Shown in pieces: positions 11,787 through 24,800 of a stretch of DNA of 64,000 bases (its first letter is position 1; each line of letters opens with the position of its first letter). Under the pieces are notes generated by a model. That model saw only the letters and a program-made list of their open reading frames with translations. It did no database searches and was not told where the DNA came from. This DNA is from Circinella umbellata (taxonomy: Eukaryota > Mucoromycota > Mucoromycetes > Mucorales > Lichtheimiaceae): NCBI GenBank assembly GCA_025093555.1, contig JAIWNF010000050.1, positions 62,001 through 126,000 on the forward strand, read 5' to 3'. The position numbers were made by a program, and so were the translations under genes.

Positions 11787-12258
11787 TGCACATAGATAAA
11801 AGCAACCTATTTTCACCTATTTATTGTCAAGTTTAATATAACAACTTGTATACACTCACTCGCACACTCACATTCACCCAATAACCTACTACTAAATTAA
11901 CTTATTATTATCAGTTCTCTTGTACATTTTTGTCTTATATCATGTAATTATATGATTTCATTTATTCAATATTTTCCAGCAAAAAATAAATTTTGTTGAT
12001 TATCTCATACAAATGTATTAAAAAAAGTGCTTCATTTACAAATTAGAAATCGCTGTCTTTTAAAAATTATTGTGAAATTTTACTATTTTTGGAAAAAGTG
12101 GATACACAAACAACTCACATAAAAGTTGCACGAGGGGAGGTTTAAGCAATAGCGTGTCATTTATACTACATTTTTTTTATTCTCTCCAACACTTTTGTTT
12201 TAATTTCTTGTTTCAGAAACAGCCAAAAAAAAAAAAAAGAGGGTTTCGTTCCATTAAT
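11787..12258. other. intergenic, permease 3' end and AP-2 mu leader
   Basis: AT-rich spacer between two genes in the same orientation. AATAAA-like sequence at about 11986 could serve permease polyadenylation. No gene seen. Confidence 0.45.
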
Positions 12259-14141
12259 ATGATTAGTGCATTTTTCATCTATAATCAAAAAGGAGAAGTT
12301 CTCATCTCACGTCTTTATCGTCATGACTTGAAGTAAGTTTTTAGATTTTGAATAAAAAAAAAAAAGAGTGTCAAAAGGAAAGGATAACATCCATTCAGTT
12401 ACTCTTCCTTCTCCCCTTCCCCTTTAGTTACCATCATTTATATAAATGGATACATTAAAGAAACAATGATTTAAATGCATGCTAATAATTATATATATAT
12501 ATATATTCTTTTTTTTTTTTTATAAAAGACGATCGGTTGCAGATATATTTCGTATTCAAGTTATTTCTAATACTGACGTACGTTCACCCATCATCACACT
12601 GGGTTCAACTTCTTTTTTCCACGTTCGTCACGAAAATTTATATATTGTTGCAGTATCTCGTTGGAATGCCAATGCTGCTTTAGTATTTGAATTTTGTTAT
12701 CGTGTTGTTAATATTGGTAGAAGTTATTTTGGAAAATTCGATGAAGAAGCTGTTAAAAATAACTTCGTACTTATTTATGAATTATTGGATGGTAAAGTAT
12801 ATATACTATTGGGAAGGGCAATTATAATAATAATACATAATTAATGGTGGAAAAAATAAACTTCTTTTCATTAGAAATTCTTGATTTTGGATATCCACAA
12901 AATAGTGAAACAGATACATTAAAGATGTATATTACAACAGAAGGTGTAAAATCTGAAAGAGCAGTAGAAGATTCAAGTAGAATTACAATTCAAGCAACCG
13001 GTGCCATTTCTTGGAGAAGAAGTGATATTAAATATAGAAAAAATGAAGCATTTATTGATGTGATTGAAAGTGTGAATTTATTAATGAGCAATACTGGTAA
13101 ATATTGATAATTTCTACCCTTTTCTCCCCCCTTCTTTCTCTTCCTCTCAATTAACCCCATATTTATATTTATTTATTATTGTAGGCACCATTCTACGTTC
13201 AGATGTTGCAGGTCAAATTTTAATGCGAGCTTATTTATCAGGTACTCCTGAATGTAAATTTGGATTAAATGATAAATTGCTTTTAGATAAAGATATTGTT
13301 AATAAACAACCAAAGTAAGTTATACTTTATTCTATTCTATGATCAATCTCTCTCTCTATATATATATTAATTTATATGATTTTTTAGTGCAAGAAGAGCC
13401 AATGCAGTGGAAATTGATGATTGTCAATTTCATCAATGTGTTAAATTAGGTCGTTTTGATAATGATAGAACAATTAGTTTTATTCCACCAGATGGTGAAT
13501 TTGAACTTATGAGGTAAAAAGTTCTTTCTCTCTCCTTTAATATGTAAATATAGAATATACTAAAAAAAAAAGAGGTGAAATCATTTAGATATCGAACGAC
13601 AGAAAATGTGAATTTACCTTTCAAAGTACATCCTGTCGTGAATGAAATTGGAAAAACAAGAGTAGAATATAAAATCAATGTCAAGGCTAATTTTTCACCT
13701 AAACTGTATGCCAATAATGTTATTTTAAGAATTCCTACCCCTCTCAATTCTGCCAAAGTAGAAGTCAAAGTGGGATCCGGTGGTAAAGCAAAATATGCAC
13801 CTTCTGAAAATTGTATTATATGGAAAATTCCACGTTTTCAAGGTCAAGCTGAATTTACATTAAGTGGAGAAGCTGAATTGACAGCAATGACACATAAACG
13901 TGTTTGGTCACGACCGCCTATTTCAATGGATTTCCAAGTACTTATGTTTACATCATCAGGTCTTTTAGTAAGGTTTTTAAAAGTATTTGAAAAGAGTGGA
14001 TATCAATCTGTGAAATGGGTTCGATATATGACAAAGGCTGGATCTTATCAAATTCGGGTAATGTTTTTATTTTATTATTATTTATTATTATTATTTATAT
14101 CAATGATTGATTCTAACTTGGTTTTTATATTATAGTTTTAA
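12259..14141 (+). CDS. APM4: AP-2 complex subunit mu (clathrin adaptor)
   Basis: Medium subunit of the AP-2 clathrin adaptor, which selects cargo with Yxx-phi signals and binds PIP2 at the plasma membrane during endocytosis. 429 residues, the usual length. Exons 12259-12332, 12529-12791, 12875-13096, 13185-13314, 13388-13513, 13589-14057 and a 6 nt terminal exon 14136-14141 sum to 1290 nt. The N-terminal longin-like domain starts [18 protein letters not shown]. The central [20 protein letters not shown], then [12 protein letters not shown], is the AP-2 mu-specific linker and start of the mu-homology domain. The end is ...[16 protein letters not shown]. The SWR..IKY.KNE.F.D block is near-invariant in AP-2 mu. 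The two-residue last exon (Phe-stop) rests on splice sites only. Confidence 0.95.
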
Positions 14142-14543
14142 AACTCTTTACGTTTTTTTCTTCTTTTAATCCATCCATCAATAACAAATTCTCGTACACA
14201 ACAACATAATAATGTAATACCCTTTTTTAATAAATCACATCAAGTTTCTTCCCCCTCCTCCTCCCTCGTTTTTTCATATTTATAGAAAAAAAAGACATAC
14301 TACACATATAAAGCATTTACATTCATACAATAATCCTTAGTGATAGTAGTAGTAGTAGTAGTAGTAATAGTGTAATATTATAAATTGAGATGAAATATCC
14401 CTAAATAACAAATGATATCTAGAAACGAAAAAAAAAAAAATAAAGTTTATCGGTTATCCAAAATAATAATAATAATAAAGGTGTCTGTCGCATTATTATT
14501 TTCGAGCTCTCTCCCTCTCTCTCTCTTTATTATATAAAAAGAA
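14142..14543. other. intergenic, no gene seen
   Basis: Spacer with (TAG)n near 14345, (AAT)n near 14465 and a CT-rich tract just before the KDSR start. The CT-rich tract resembles pyrimidine-rich fungal promoters. Confidence 0.45.
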
Positions 14544-15969
14544 ATGACAGTTCCAGCATGGGCTTTCGTATTATTGGCCCTTGGTGCAGTTGCAGTAGTT
14601 GCACTTTCTGTGGATCATCTATATAATCGTATAGTTCGAAATCCTTTTGAACCAGCCAAAAAACATTGTTTTATTACGGGTGGAAGTACAGGTCTTGGTA
14701 AATCATTAGCCATTGAATTAATAAAAAAAGGAGCCAATGTTACTATTGTTGCACGTCGTTCATCAGAATTAGATAAAGCAGCTCGAGAAATGGAGGTAAA
14801 AATGAAAAAACAATGGGTTTGGGTCGTATAATAAACAAATGTATTGAGACTATTATTATTTAGGCATATAAAATAAATAAAGAACAACGTATTGTGACTA
14901 TTAGTGCAGATATGACTTCAAAAGAAGATGTTGTGAGAGCCCTTGAAGAAGCTAAAGTTAAAATGGGTAGTGTTCCTGAAATTGTATGTACTTGTGCAGG
15001 TGCATCCTTTCCGAAATATTTTTGTGATCACTCGATGGATGATTTTGAATATCTTACAAAACTTAATTATCTTGGTCAAGCTTATGTTGCTCATGTAAGT
15101 TTCTATTCTGTTCTGATCTAATTTATACTATCTCTTACTTATTATTATTATTATTATTAGCAAGCAACGATTTTGATGCGTGATAATGATGTCAAAAATG
15201 GAAAAATTGTTTTTGTTTCATCTATGCTTGGTTTATTAAGTTTTGCAGGTTATTCCGCTTATTCTCCTACTAAATTTGCTATTCGTGGATTAGCGGATAC
15301 TCTTCGTAATGAATTAAAAAGATATAATATTGATGTTCATATTTTCTTTCCTGGAAATATTGATTCACCTGGTTATGTAGTTGAGGTATGATTGTAAATG
15401 ATGAAAAAAACAAACAAGAATATTGATCCATGGTGAATAAATATATTAATATAGAATTCAACAAAACCTGAAGTAACAAAAACTATTGAAGGAGCTAGTC
15501 CTGCCATGGATCCTAAAGAGTGTGCTAAAGCTCTTTTGAGTGGTAAAACAATAAATAATAATAATAATAATTAAATATAATGAAATGAAATGAATTATTC
15601 ACATTTTTTTTAATAGGTTTATATTCTGGCCATTATATGATTACAACTGAATTTATTGGTGAAGTTTTACGATGTGCAACCCGAGGTTAGTCATCTATAT
15701 TGTGTGTATGTAAAAGGTTATATATCCTGATGCAAATATATATTTTTTTAGGTGTAAACCCTTCAAATAATTATGTCATTGATTTCTTTTTAGCTGTTAT
15801 TGCTCAGGTAAAAAAAAATATACTTGACTGTGTGAAAACGGAGGGAAGGGAGGAGGGGAGAGATAAATTAAGATAGGATTATAACTTGAATTCTAATGTT
15901 TTATTTTTATAGCCTGTTGGATCCATTTATGCTCTTTTTATGGATTATGTCGCTAAAAGAGCAAAATAA
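14544..15969 (+). CDS. TSC10: 3-ketodihydrosphingosine reductase
   Basis: NADPH-dependent reductase of the short-chain dehydrogenase family that converts 3-ketodihydrosphingosine to dihydrosphingosine in the ER, the second step of sphingolipid synthesis. 325 residues from exons 14544-14795, 14864-15094, 15161-15385, 15455-15542, 15617-15685, 15752-15807, 15913-15969 (978 nt). The N-terminal membrane anchor spans residues 5-23. Cofactor motif TGGSTGLG is at 45-52, followed by VARRSSEL. The catalytic Ser is in FVSSMLGLL, and YSAYSPTKFA carries the YxxxK pair. The C-terminal hydrophobic segment (IDFFLAVIAQPVGSIYALF) is typical of KDSR/Tsc10 and separates it from soluble SDRs. Motifs are intact. 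The end is 148 bp from the end of the convergent Hda2/3-like gene. Confidence 0.93.
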
Positions 15970-16117
15970 TAATTTATTAAATTAGAATGGTTAATACTAT
16001 TTAAAAGGTGCATGATTTGTACTACATAATAATCAATCGATCGATCAATTATGATTATATAGGGTGGGGGGTATTTTTTGTTTGTTTGTGTTGGGGAAAA
16101 AAGGGTAAATGAAATCC

Positions 16118-18622
16118 CTATTTATTGGATGAATAGTTTGTTATAGCAGTATCCAATACATTGATTGCTTCTTGTTTATATTTTTGTTGTATTGCAGCCA
16201 TATCATCAAGATATTTAGATTGTAGATCTTCCATATACTCCTGGTATTCATTTTGAAATGAAGATTCAATTGACTCTAAACGTGATTGAATAGCTTGTGT
16301 ATATACTAAATATTACAAAAAAAAAGTTATGTAGATTATATAAGTTGTTGGTCCTTTTTTTTCATATAGTTAAATTAAGAGAACTTACATGTCTTTTCTG
16401 TTTCATTGAGAGTTTCTTTAAATTCTTTTATATGTATAAAAAATAGAGTGAGGATATTATAATCAGTTTTAGTCATAAATCAATTGATTTCTTTTTTTTG
16501 TTTTTTATTACCTCGAGAGAATCTAGTTGTTTTAGATATTTCTTTATATTTTCGTTTCATATGAAGAGTTTGTGGATATTCTAGTAACTAAATAATTTAA
16601 ATTCACATATTAATTTAATGAATGAAAAAATACTCATTTTATTATTAACTTACTTGATCGAGGGTATTGACTACTCGTTTTCCAAATTGATTCAAATCAA
16701 TTGTTGGATTCTCTACATCCTTCATAGTAGTAGTATTATTGTTTATTGTTGTTACAACTTTTTCAGGGACTGGAGTAATTGGTTCCTCATCATCATCCTC
16801 ATCATCATCATGTATAAAATAAGGGGAACGAATTGTCCTTTTTTGTTTGTTTAAACGAGTAGTCCTGTCTTGTGATGTAGATGAAGAACAAGTAAATAAT
16901 GATATGGATGAAGGTATTTGAAGTCGACTACGTTTCGTCAACGAGGATTGTTGTTGTTGTTGTGATGATGCATTCAAAGTATCCGATGCACCTGGTGGTT
17001 TCGAATTCCAAAGAGTAACAGAACGAAATAAAAATAACATGGCACGTGTAGTCGATTTTCGTACCATTTCTTCCATAGTATCTAAACCAATACTTAAATT
17101 GACCTTATACATGATATTTCGTAAATTTTCATTGGATTCCCAAATATCCATCCAATGATTCTTGTTGCCCATGGATTGACATAATAGATCAAAAGCACGT
17201 TCTTCTACAGTTGATTTCGTAATTATCCATAAAGCACGTCTTTGACCCTCCAATTTTGAAAAGAGTGTATGGGTAGGTAATATTCGAATATCTAATATAA
17301 TCATTATATCGATACTAGGTCGATTTGACTGTTATTGTTTTAGTTTTTTTTTCTCTCTCTCTCTCTTTCATAGCCCATAAGAAAATGTTTTGTTTTTTTT
17401 TTACCCATTTTTTAAAAGATTTTTTCTTAGCCGTAGTAATAAAAACACCATGTTCTTTTGTCCAATTATTTTCAAGTATAACAGGAATTCGTTCACATGG
17501 ATAACCATTGGATCGTAAAAGATTATAAATCACTGTTTCAGTATTATGATTTTCGGTCACTATAGCAATATTATTTTTCTTTCAAATATATATTAATATT
17601 AATATGAAAACGAAATGAGAATGGTGTATATAACTACATAGAATGATAATAAAATAGGTCTTATCTACCTTATTTAATGATGTAATACGTCGTAATAATT
17701 CAAATAATAAAAACGTTTTTCCAGATCGTTTGATACGATCATGCTCATTTGATGAACATTCATCTAAATTATCTTGAATAATTTCTGAATCTGGATGATT
17801 TAAAATATTTAATAATTTCTCAAATTCATTTCTTATAATAGGACGATGATTGCTATTGGCTGTTGTTGTTGCTATTTCTATCGCTCGTTGACATTGTTCC
17901 TGTTGATAGGGAGTAGCACGCGTAAATATAATTTCGTGATGAATCGTAGGTTTGGATGTAGTTGATAATAAGGGTTCAGTGTGTGGAGATGAAGGTCTAT
18001 TATTTTGATTATTCTGTTTTGAATGAGAATCCATCATCATAGTGTCATTGTTATGTGCATGTGATTGAGAAATTCCTTGTAATTGATTTGCTTGTTCTAT
18101 TTGATTTTCTTGTGTATCACTTAGTGATAAGGGTAATAATGGGGGTGATGATAAAGAGGTGGCTGATAATAAGGGAGAAGAAATTGTATCACTAGTAGTA
18201 GTAGTAGTAGCAGTAGTAGTAGGTGGAACTGAATTTTCCACATCCATGTTATTTTGTCGTTGATTATTATTATTGTGTACAATAGTATAGTTGGTATCAT
18301 GACAATTATCTTCTTCTTGATCTATTATTATTGTTGTCGTCGTTGTCGTTGTCATGTCTTTTGATAATTCTGTTGTGTCTGTTGCCATGGGTATCGTTGT
18401 TATTTGATCCACAGAAGGAGTTCGGATCATGTCATGATCCATCGACGACCATGCTTTCCATTTTTGCATATATTCAAGTTTTGGATTCCATTCCAATCGA
18501 GGTTCTTTCCGTTGCGTTGTATGACTGATCTTTGAATCCGTGAATAGTTTTAAACTAGGTACGCGATGAAGTTGATAAGAAACTTCCATTGTCAACGGTT
18601 TTTTTAAATGACTAATGACCAC
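16118..18622 (-). CDS. HDA1 complex subunit 2/3-like protein (tentative)
   Basis: 700-residue protein on the minus strand with exons 17669-18622, 17405-17578, 16654-17328, 16512-16587, 16389-16424 and 16118-16305, all GT-AG, sum 2103 nt. The first ~230 residues are low-complexity T/N/S/Q-rich. Then come RSGKTFLLFELLRRI, NNIAIVTENHNTETVIYNLL, IDIMIILDIRILP and RRALWIITKSTVEERAF, which read as a degenerate helicase-C-like fold (release of a Walker-like motif, 'vtenh', 'iildi...p', 'tveeraf'). The C-terminus is a predicted coiled coil (YTQAIQSRLESIESSFQNEY and on). This layout, a dead SNF2-like helicase half plus coiled coil, is that of fungal Hda2/Hda3 subunits of the HDA1 histone deacetylase complex. 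An alternative is another SNF2-derived protein. Met at 18589 (MEVSYQLHRVPS) is an equally likely start. It contains a 36 nt micro-exon. Confidence 0.55.
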
Positions 18623-19016
18623 TAGTTATAAAAAAAAAGGGGGGGGGCAGGATATATGTTACTGATAATTTTTTTGATATATTGAATTGAGAATAAAATT
18701 TGGTTTTTTTTAAGTGGTAGCGTTTTAATACTCATCCTCGTCTTATATTATCTATTCGATTCATTTTTACAAATTATTTGAAATATATATACAACTTAAG
18801 ATGTGAAAACGGTATCATTTTATTACAAACTTTGATTGAATTAAAAGAGAGAGAGAGTGTGTGAGTGAGAGAGAAATGGGACAAGAAGGAGGGATAATAT
18901 ATATATATTTATATATACTCACCTCCTCTTACGACAAACATTACGTGTATATAAGCCCCGTTGTATATTCAATCTTGAATATATAAAAGAGGAAGAAAAT
19001 GGAAAAGGATTTATGA
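18623..19016. other. intergenic, no gene seen
   Basis: Spacer between the FHA-forkhead gene end and the Hda2/3-like gene start, both minus strand. It has a G-run at 18638-18648, a GA-rich tract near 18845 and an AT microsatellite near 18900. Confidence 0.45.
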
Positions 19017-21252
19017 TTATTTAGAGGATGGTGATGGAGAGGGTGACGGGTTTGATTGTTGTTGTTGTGAAGTAGATGGTGAAGATGGTAAAGTACTAGT
19101 GTTTGTTTTTGTATTATTATTAGTAGTATTATTAGGAGCAAGCGTTGTAGTGGAAGGTGTTGTACTCTTGTTACTTTCAACGGAAGGAGATTTTGCTGTT
19201 GAACTATTATTATTATTACTATTATTATGTGCTCTTAAAGCAGTTTGAAGTGTTGCTGAAAATTGATTGGCAAGATGAGGTGGAAGTTGTGCAATGGCTT
19301 GTGGTAATAATTGTGCAATGGAAGGTGGAAGTGGATATCTCATAGGATCCAATAAATGCTGTCGTATAGTAGCTTGAAGTTGTAATTGAATTTGTGCTTG
19401 AATATTTTGTTGCGTACCAGCCGCTGGTGATGTTGATGTAGTTTGTTGTTGTTGTTGTTGTGGTGGTGCAGGTGATAATGATTTTTTGGTTGCTGGTGTA
19501 GTAGGTGTTGTTGACGCAACAGGTGTGCCTTTAGTAGTATTAGTAGTAGTAGCGGTAGTATTACTGGTTGTAGTGGTTGTGTTTCCGACTGTTGCTACTG
19601 GTACGGACGGTGATGGTGATGGTGATGGCGTAACTGTGGTTGTAGTGGCATTTGTGATAGGAATAGTAGAAGTATTTTTTGGTGGATTGACAGCAATAAT
19701 AGGAGTAGTCGTTTTTTGAGATGAAGGCGAAGGGGAAGAAGAAGAAGAAGTAATGACATTATTATTGATACTCTTATGAGTGCTGAGGTTACTATTATTA
19801 TCGTTGTTATTGGTAAGAAGAGTGGTGGTCGGTGTAGCAGTAGAAATAACAGGTGTAGGAGAAGAAGAAGGTTTATCCGTCGTAATTTCCATTGGTGTGG
19901 ATAATGATCCTCCAAGTTGTTGTTGTTGTTGTGATGAAGAAGTACTAGAAGTGGATGATAATAACAATGGCGATTCTTGTCGTTGTACTTTTGAATGACT
20001 CATAACTGAATCCTCCTCTTCATTATCTGACGTATCTTTCTTGGATCGTTTTCGTTGTGGTGAATCAGGACCTGAACTACCATTTTCAATGGGTGATCCT
20101 TTTGAACTTGAAGGTCGTTTATTTGTACGCTTGTTAAGGTTTCCAGTCAATAACTGAACATCTGCTTTAGGATCAATGGTCCAAAAAGCACCTTTGCCTG
20201 GCTCAGCATCTCCGCGTGGTACTTTAAGAAATGCCTTATTCAGTGATAAATTGTGCCTTATGGAATTCTAAAAAGATAATTGTTTGTTAGAATTTCCCCG
20301 CTTGTCACATTATTTCCATAAAGAATACAAAATCCATAACCAAACATCAAAAAAACTATTATTATTATTTTTTACCTGCCATCCATTTTGAGCCATTTGA
20401 TAATAAGGGAAATGAGTTGTAATATAATTATATATTTCATGTAATGCCATCCGTTTATCCTCCGTTGAATTTATAGCTTGAGCAATCAAATGAGCATATG
20501 AATAAGGTGGTTTAATATCTTTATTTGTTGCGTAAACGGAAGGATCATCATCCACATCACCTATTCGTGTCATTAAATTTGATTTTTCCAATTGGGGTGT
20601 TGATATATAACCTGAACCATCATTATTTCCTCCTCTTGTGGATGAACCTGATGTAGATGTAGGATGACTCACTCGTGGAAGTAAAAATAAAAATGCTGTT
20701 TCACCTATTTGTATTTTTGTTCTAATTCCATAAAAAGTTGGTTTTAATAATACAAATCATTTATGTTGATAACCAAAAAAAAAGATATAAGTTTTTTTTT
20801 TACCGATTTTCTAAAGGCACAGTAACACCTCTTTCAATAAATTGTTCATTGATAAATGCTCCATTCTTTCCGAAAACCATGATCTCAAATCGCTGAGTCG
20901 CAAAGTTATAGAATAAACGTGCATGTTGCCGTGATACAGATTTAGCATTACCAAGGGGAATATCCACAGTATTCGTTCGTGTCATTTGTCGACCCATCGT
21001 CACTTGAAGTGTACGAATATAATAACAATATTCTTCTCCTTCTAATTTAGCATAGGCTTGTACAGGTCCAGAATCAACAGACGCAGTGCCTGGTTGTTGT
21101 TGTTGTTTTTCAGTAGATGTAGTCAAAGTAGTAGGAGTAGGAGTAATAGTAGTAGTTTTCTCCGTAGTTTGTATAGATGAATGACTAGTTAACTCTGTTG
21201 TTGCTGTTGTTTTTCCATCCGTTGTAATGGTGTCGTTATTACTGCTAACCAT
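19017..21252 (-). CDS. FHA-forkhead transcription factor (Fkh1/Fkh2/FOXK-like)
   Basis: Nuclear transcription factor with an FHA domain (about residues 70-165) followed by a forkhead DNA-binding domain (about 219-300), the architecture of yeast Fkh1/Fkh2 and animal FOXK, which control cell-cycle and silencing programmes. 681 residues from exons 20804-21252, 20376-20721 and 19017-20267 (2046 nt). FHA landmarks are [19 protein letters not shown] and [10 protein letters not shown]. Forkhead landmarks are [14 protein letters not shown], the recognition helix [17 protein letters not shown] (intron exactly after WQ), and GAFWTIDP. The C-terminal ~350 residues are T/S/N/Q/P-rich low complexity ending in (PS)n. 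All core residues are intact. The start at 21252 is the only Met before the FHA domain. Confidence 0.92.
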
Positions 21253-21722
21253 CGAAAACCCGTATTTTTTTTTCTATTTTAAACTGTATATATATTGATA
21301 TAAAAAAAAACCTTCAAAAGATAACTATTTTTTTTTTATTTTCGCGACGAGTAAAAAAGCGGCAATAATCTTTTGAAAAAACAAAATAAAAAAAAAAAAA
21401 GGCATAGCGGGTTGAATTTTTCAACCCCTCAAATAATAAATCTTTTTATTAAGGTTCCCCCTTCAACACACAACCCTAAAAAAAAGTACGTAATTCATAT
21501 AATTCTATTATATAAGAAAAAGGGTACCAATCTGACACCTAAAAGATAAGAAAATGAATAATATGAAAACTTTCTTTTTCGTTTATTCGGAATAATATAT
21601 TTATAATAGATGCTATTATTGATATAGATATTAAAGTTTTTATTATGTATTAGATAAACCCTAAACCCTTTATCCGAAAATTTTACTCAACTAAAAAATT
21701 ATTTAATCCTACTCGTTGAACA
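21253..21722. other. intergenic, forkhead gene leader and Helitron left flank
   Basis: AT-rich sequence up to the Helitron left end. It contains a short inverted repeat at 21410-21427 (gggttgaatttttcaaccc) and isolated AACCCTAAA-like motifs, which look fortuitous. No gene seen. Confidence 0.45.
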
Positions 21723-21886
21723 TCTATACTACTAAAAAGTTTAGATTTTATAAAACCTAAAAAAGGAAATACTTAGAGTCAGCTTAACAACACCGACCTG
21801 TATAAGTAATATTACAATAAAGCTCTTTTTTTTTTTGCTTAACGTTTTTTACATTTTTATTTTACAAACTACAACATATTTATAAA

Positions 21887-24800
21887 ATGAGCACTCCAAT
21901 TTGTCCTTCATGCCATCAGCCCGGTCATTCCCGTAGAACTCACCGAGATTGTTTAATGAATCCAGCTCGATTAAGCATTCGTACTGAGAATGAAACAATT
22001 TTCGTGAATGATCAGGAACAAAGAAACCATTCAAGTAATGACAGTGGTTCTTTGCAACAGCAATCCGTAAGTAATATTAGTTGGGATAGAGAGAAAAGAA
22101 AGAACGCAATCATTAATTCTTGATCCACAATGGTATTAGTCAGAACCTCAATGCCCAAGTTGTGGCCAGTTCGGCCATTCACGAAGAACTTCACGTCATT
22201 GTACAGCTAACCCTGCAAACACGGAAGTAATAATAATAACCTGTTTTTAGAAAGCTTTTTACATATTATGTTTTCGTTTTTTTTACTTAAAAGACCTTAT
22301 TTGTATAGGCTCCTGTTGTTCTCGCACGCGTTTCCTCAAATCATATCCCTGAACGTCATTCACTTGGATTAATGGATCGTCAGTGCAGCCATTGTCAGGC
22401 ACATATGTGGGTTCTGGAACGTGTGGGAAGTTCGTCCAATAGAACACCTGAGTTCCATTTATGCTGTAACAAAGGAGCTGTTAGACTTTCACCATTAAGT
22501 CCTACTCCAACAGAAATAGGACAGCTACTACGTGGTAATGATACTACATCAAAGAACTTCCGTTCTAATATTCGTGCATATAACAATGCATTGAGCTTCG
22601 CGTCACTTGGTGCCAGTATCGATCATACTGTTGCAAATTCGCGTGGTGGTGCTTATAATTTTCGTATCCATGGTGAGGTGTATCATCTGATTGGTTCTTT
22701 GCTCCCAAACACGGATCAAGATACACCATCTTTTGCACAAATCTATGTTCATGATCCATCCATGGAGAGACAATTAGACATACGTCGCAATCATACTAAC
22801 GCCTCAATCGACATGGAGGTCTTAAACACTTTACAAACTTTGATGCATCGTATATGTCCGTTTGCTCAAGCTTTTAATAACATGGCTACCCGGTTGAGAA
22901 ATGAAGATGTAAGTGATGTTACACTGGTAATTCGTGCTGAAGGTACACCGGATCAACGACGCTACAATAGACCAACAGGAGACGAGGTTGGACTATTAAT
23001 TGTGGATGGTGCTCACGAAGGCCAGAGTGGAGATCGTGATATTGTAGTGCAAACTCGATCAAATCAAATGCAACGGATATCAGTTAACCATCGTTTCTAT
23101 GATGCCATGCACTATGTGTTGATGTTTCCACAAGGTAGCTTGAATTATTATTTACCGTATTTAATATTTAGTATAAAGTTTAGAATACCTGATTATTAAC
23201 AAATACAATATTTAGGCGATGAGGGTTGGAACATTGGAGCACAATGTATTGATGGCAGTCGTGTAACATGCATGGATTTCTATAAATATCGGTTGATGAT
23301 TCGTAGCAACAATGATAATAGTGAAGGACAGAACGATTTGCATCGCTTTGGTAAGCTGTTTCAACAGTATATTACCGACATGTACGCCAAGGTGGAGTCT
23401 GAGCGTCTTAACTATATCAGGAGCAATCAGGACAAACTATGTTCGGATTTGTATAAAAGTGTTGCAGATGCTGTCGATCTTGGTGATAATGATATGGCGA
23501 ATGTCGGTAAGCGAGTTATACTGCCCTCATCTTTTATTGGAGGTCCACGTCATATGAAACAACTTTATCAGGACGCCATGAGTATTGTACGACGCTTTGG
23601 AAAACCAGATATATTTGTTACTATGACCACCAATCCCAGATGGCATGAGATCCAAGACTCCCTTCTCCCAGGACAGACGGCGGCAGAGCGACCTGACATT
23701 TGTGTTCGTGTGTTCAAAATGAAACTGAAAGAATTGATGCATGATCTCACAAAGAATATGGTTCTCGGTAAAGTAGTCGGACATGTACATACTGTGGAAT
23801 TTCAGAAGCGTGGTCTTCCACATGCTCATATTTTGCTCATTTTGGCACAAAGTGATAAACCGCGAACACCTGAAGATGTCGATGACATTGTATCAGCCGA
23901 ACTGCCCAATGCAGACCAATACCCAGCTGCACGTGCAACAGTAGAAAGGTTAATGATGCATGGACCTTGCGGAGACCTTAATTCTCGATCGCCATGTATG
24001 CAAGGTGGTGCATGTTCAAAACGTTTTCCCAAGCAGCTTTCAGATGAAACAAATATGAGCGAAAATGGGTATCCTGTTTATAGGCGACGTAGAAACAACA
24101 ATGATCATGTTTATAAAAATGGTGTTCGGATGGATAATCGATGGGTGGTACCTCACAATATATTTTTATGTACTAAATATGACGCTCACATCAATGTAGA
24201 GATATGTACTTCGATTGCTTCTATCAAGTATGTTTATAAATATGTGTATAAGGGTCATGATCGTGCAGCAGTGGTGGTATCTCAAAATCAGCGACAATCA
24301 AATGCTCAAAGTACAACAAACGAGCAAGCCGATCCATCTATGAACGAAATCAAAACATATCTTGATGCAAGATATATTTCTGCATGCGAAGGCTGTTGGC
24401 GTCTCTTCTCATTCTCTTTACATAAGGAATTTCCAAACCACCAACGCTTGGCTATACACCTTGAAGATGAACAACTGGCGTATTTCAATGAAGATGATGA
24501 CCCGACGACTATTGTTGATCGTGTACATGAAACGAGTTTAACAGCTTGGTTCAATTACAATATTGAAAATGAGGATGGCCGCCAGGTATTGTATCCTGAC
24601 TTTCCTGAGAACTATGTTTTTGTAAAATCTGATCGTTGTTGGAAAATTCGTGAACGAGGACATGGTGCTACTATTGGACGTATGTATGCTGTTTCTCCGA
24701 GTCAAGTAGAAAAATACCATCTCAGATTACTATTATATCATGTTCCCAGAGCAACTTCTTTCAATGAGCTTAAAACCGTTGAAAATGAGCTTATGCCATC

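Noticed and set aside
12154..12336. Upstream Met for the AP-2 mu protein
   Set aside because: The longer frame adds a Lys/Phe-rich leader with no family counterpart. Met at 12259 (MISAFFIYN) matches the family start.
19157..19998. Plus-strand open frames opposite the forkhead gene
   Set aside because: They are Val/Leu-rich antisense readings of T/N/S/Q-rich codon repeats in the forkhead C-terminus, with no domain or splice support.
21640..21680. Telomere-like AACCCTAAACCC
   Set aside because: Fewer than two full units and no array, inside ordinary intergenic DNA next to the Helitron start. Chance is sufficient.
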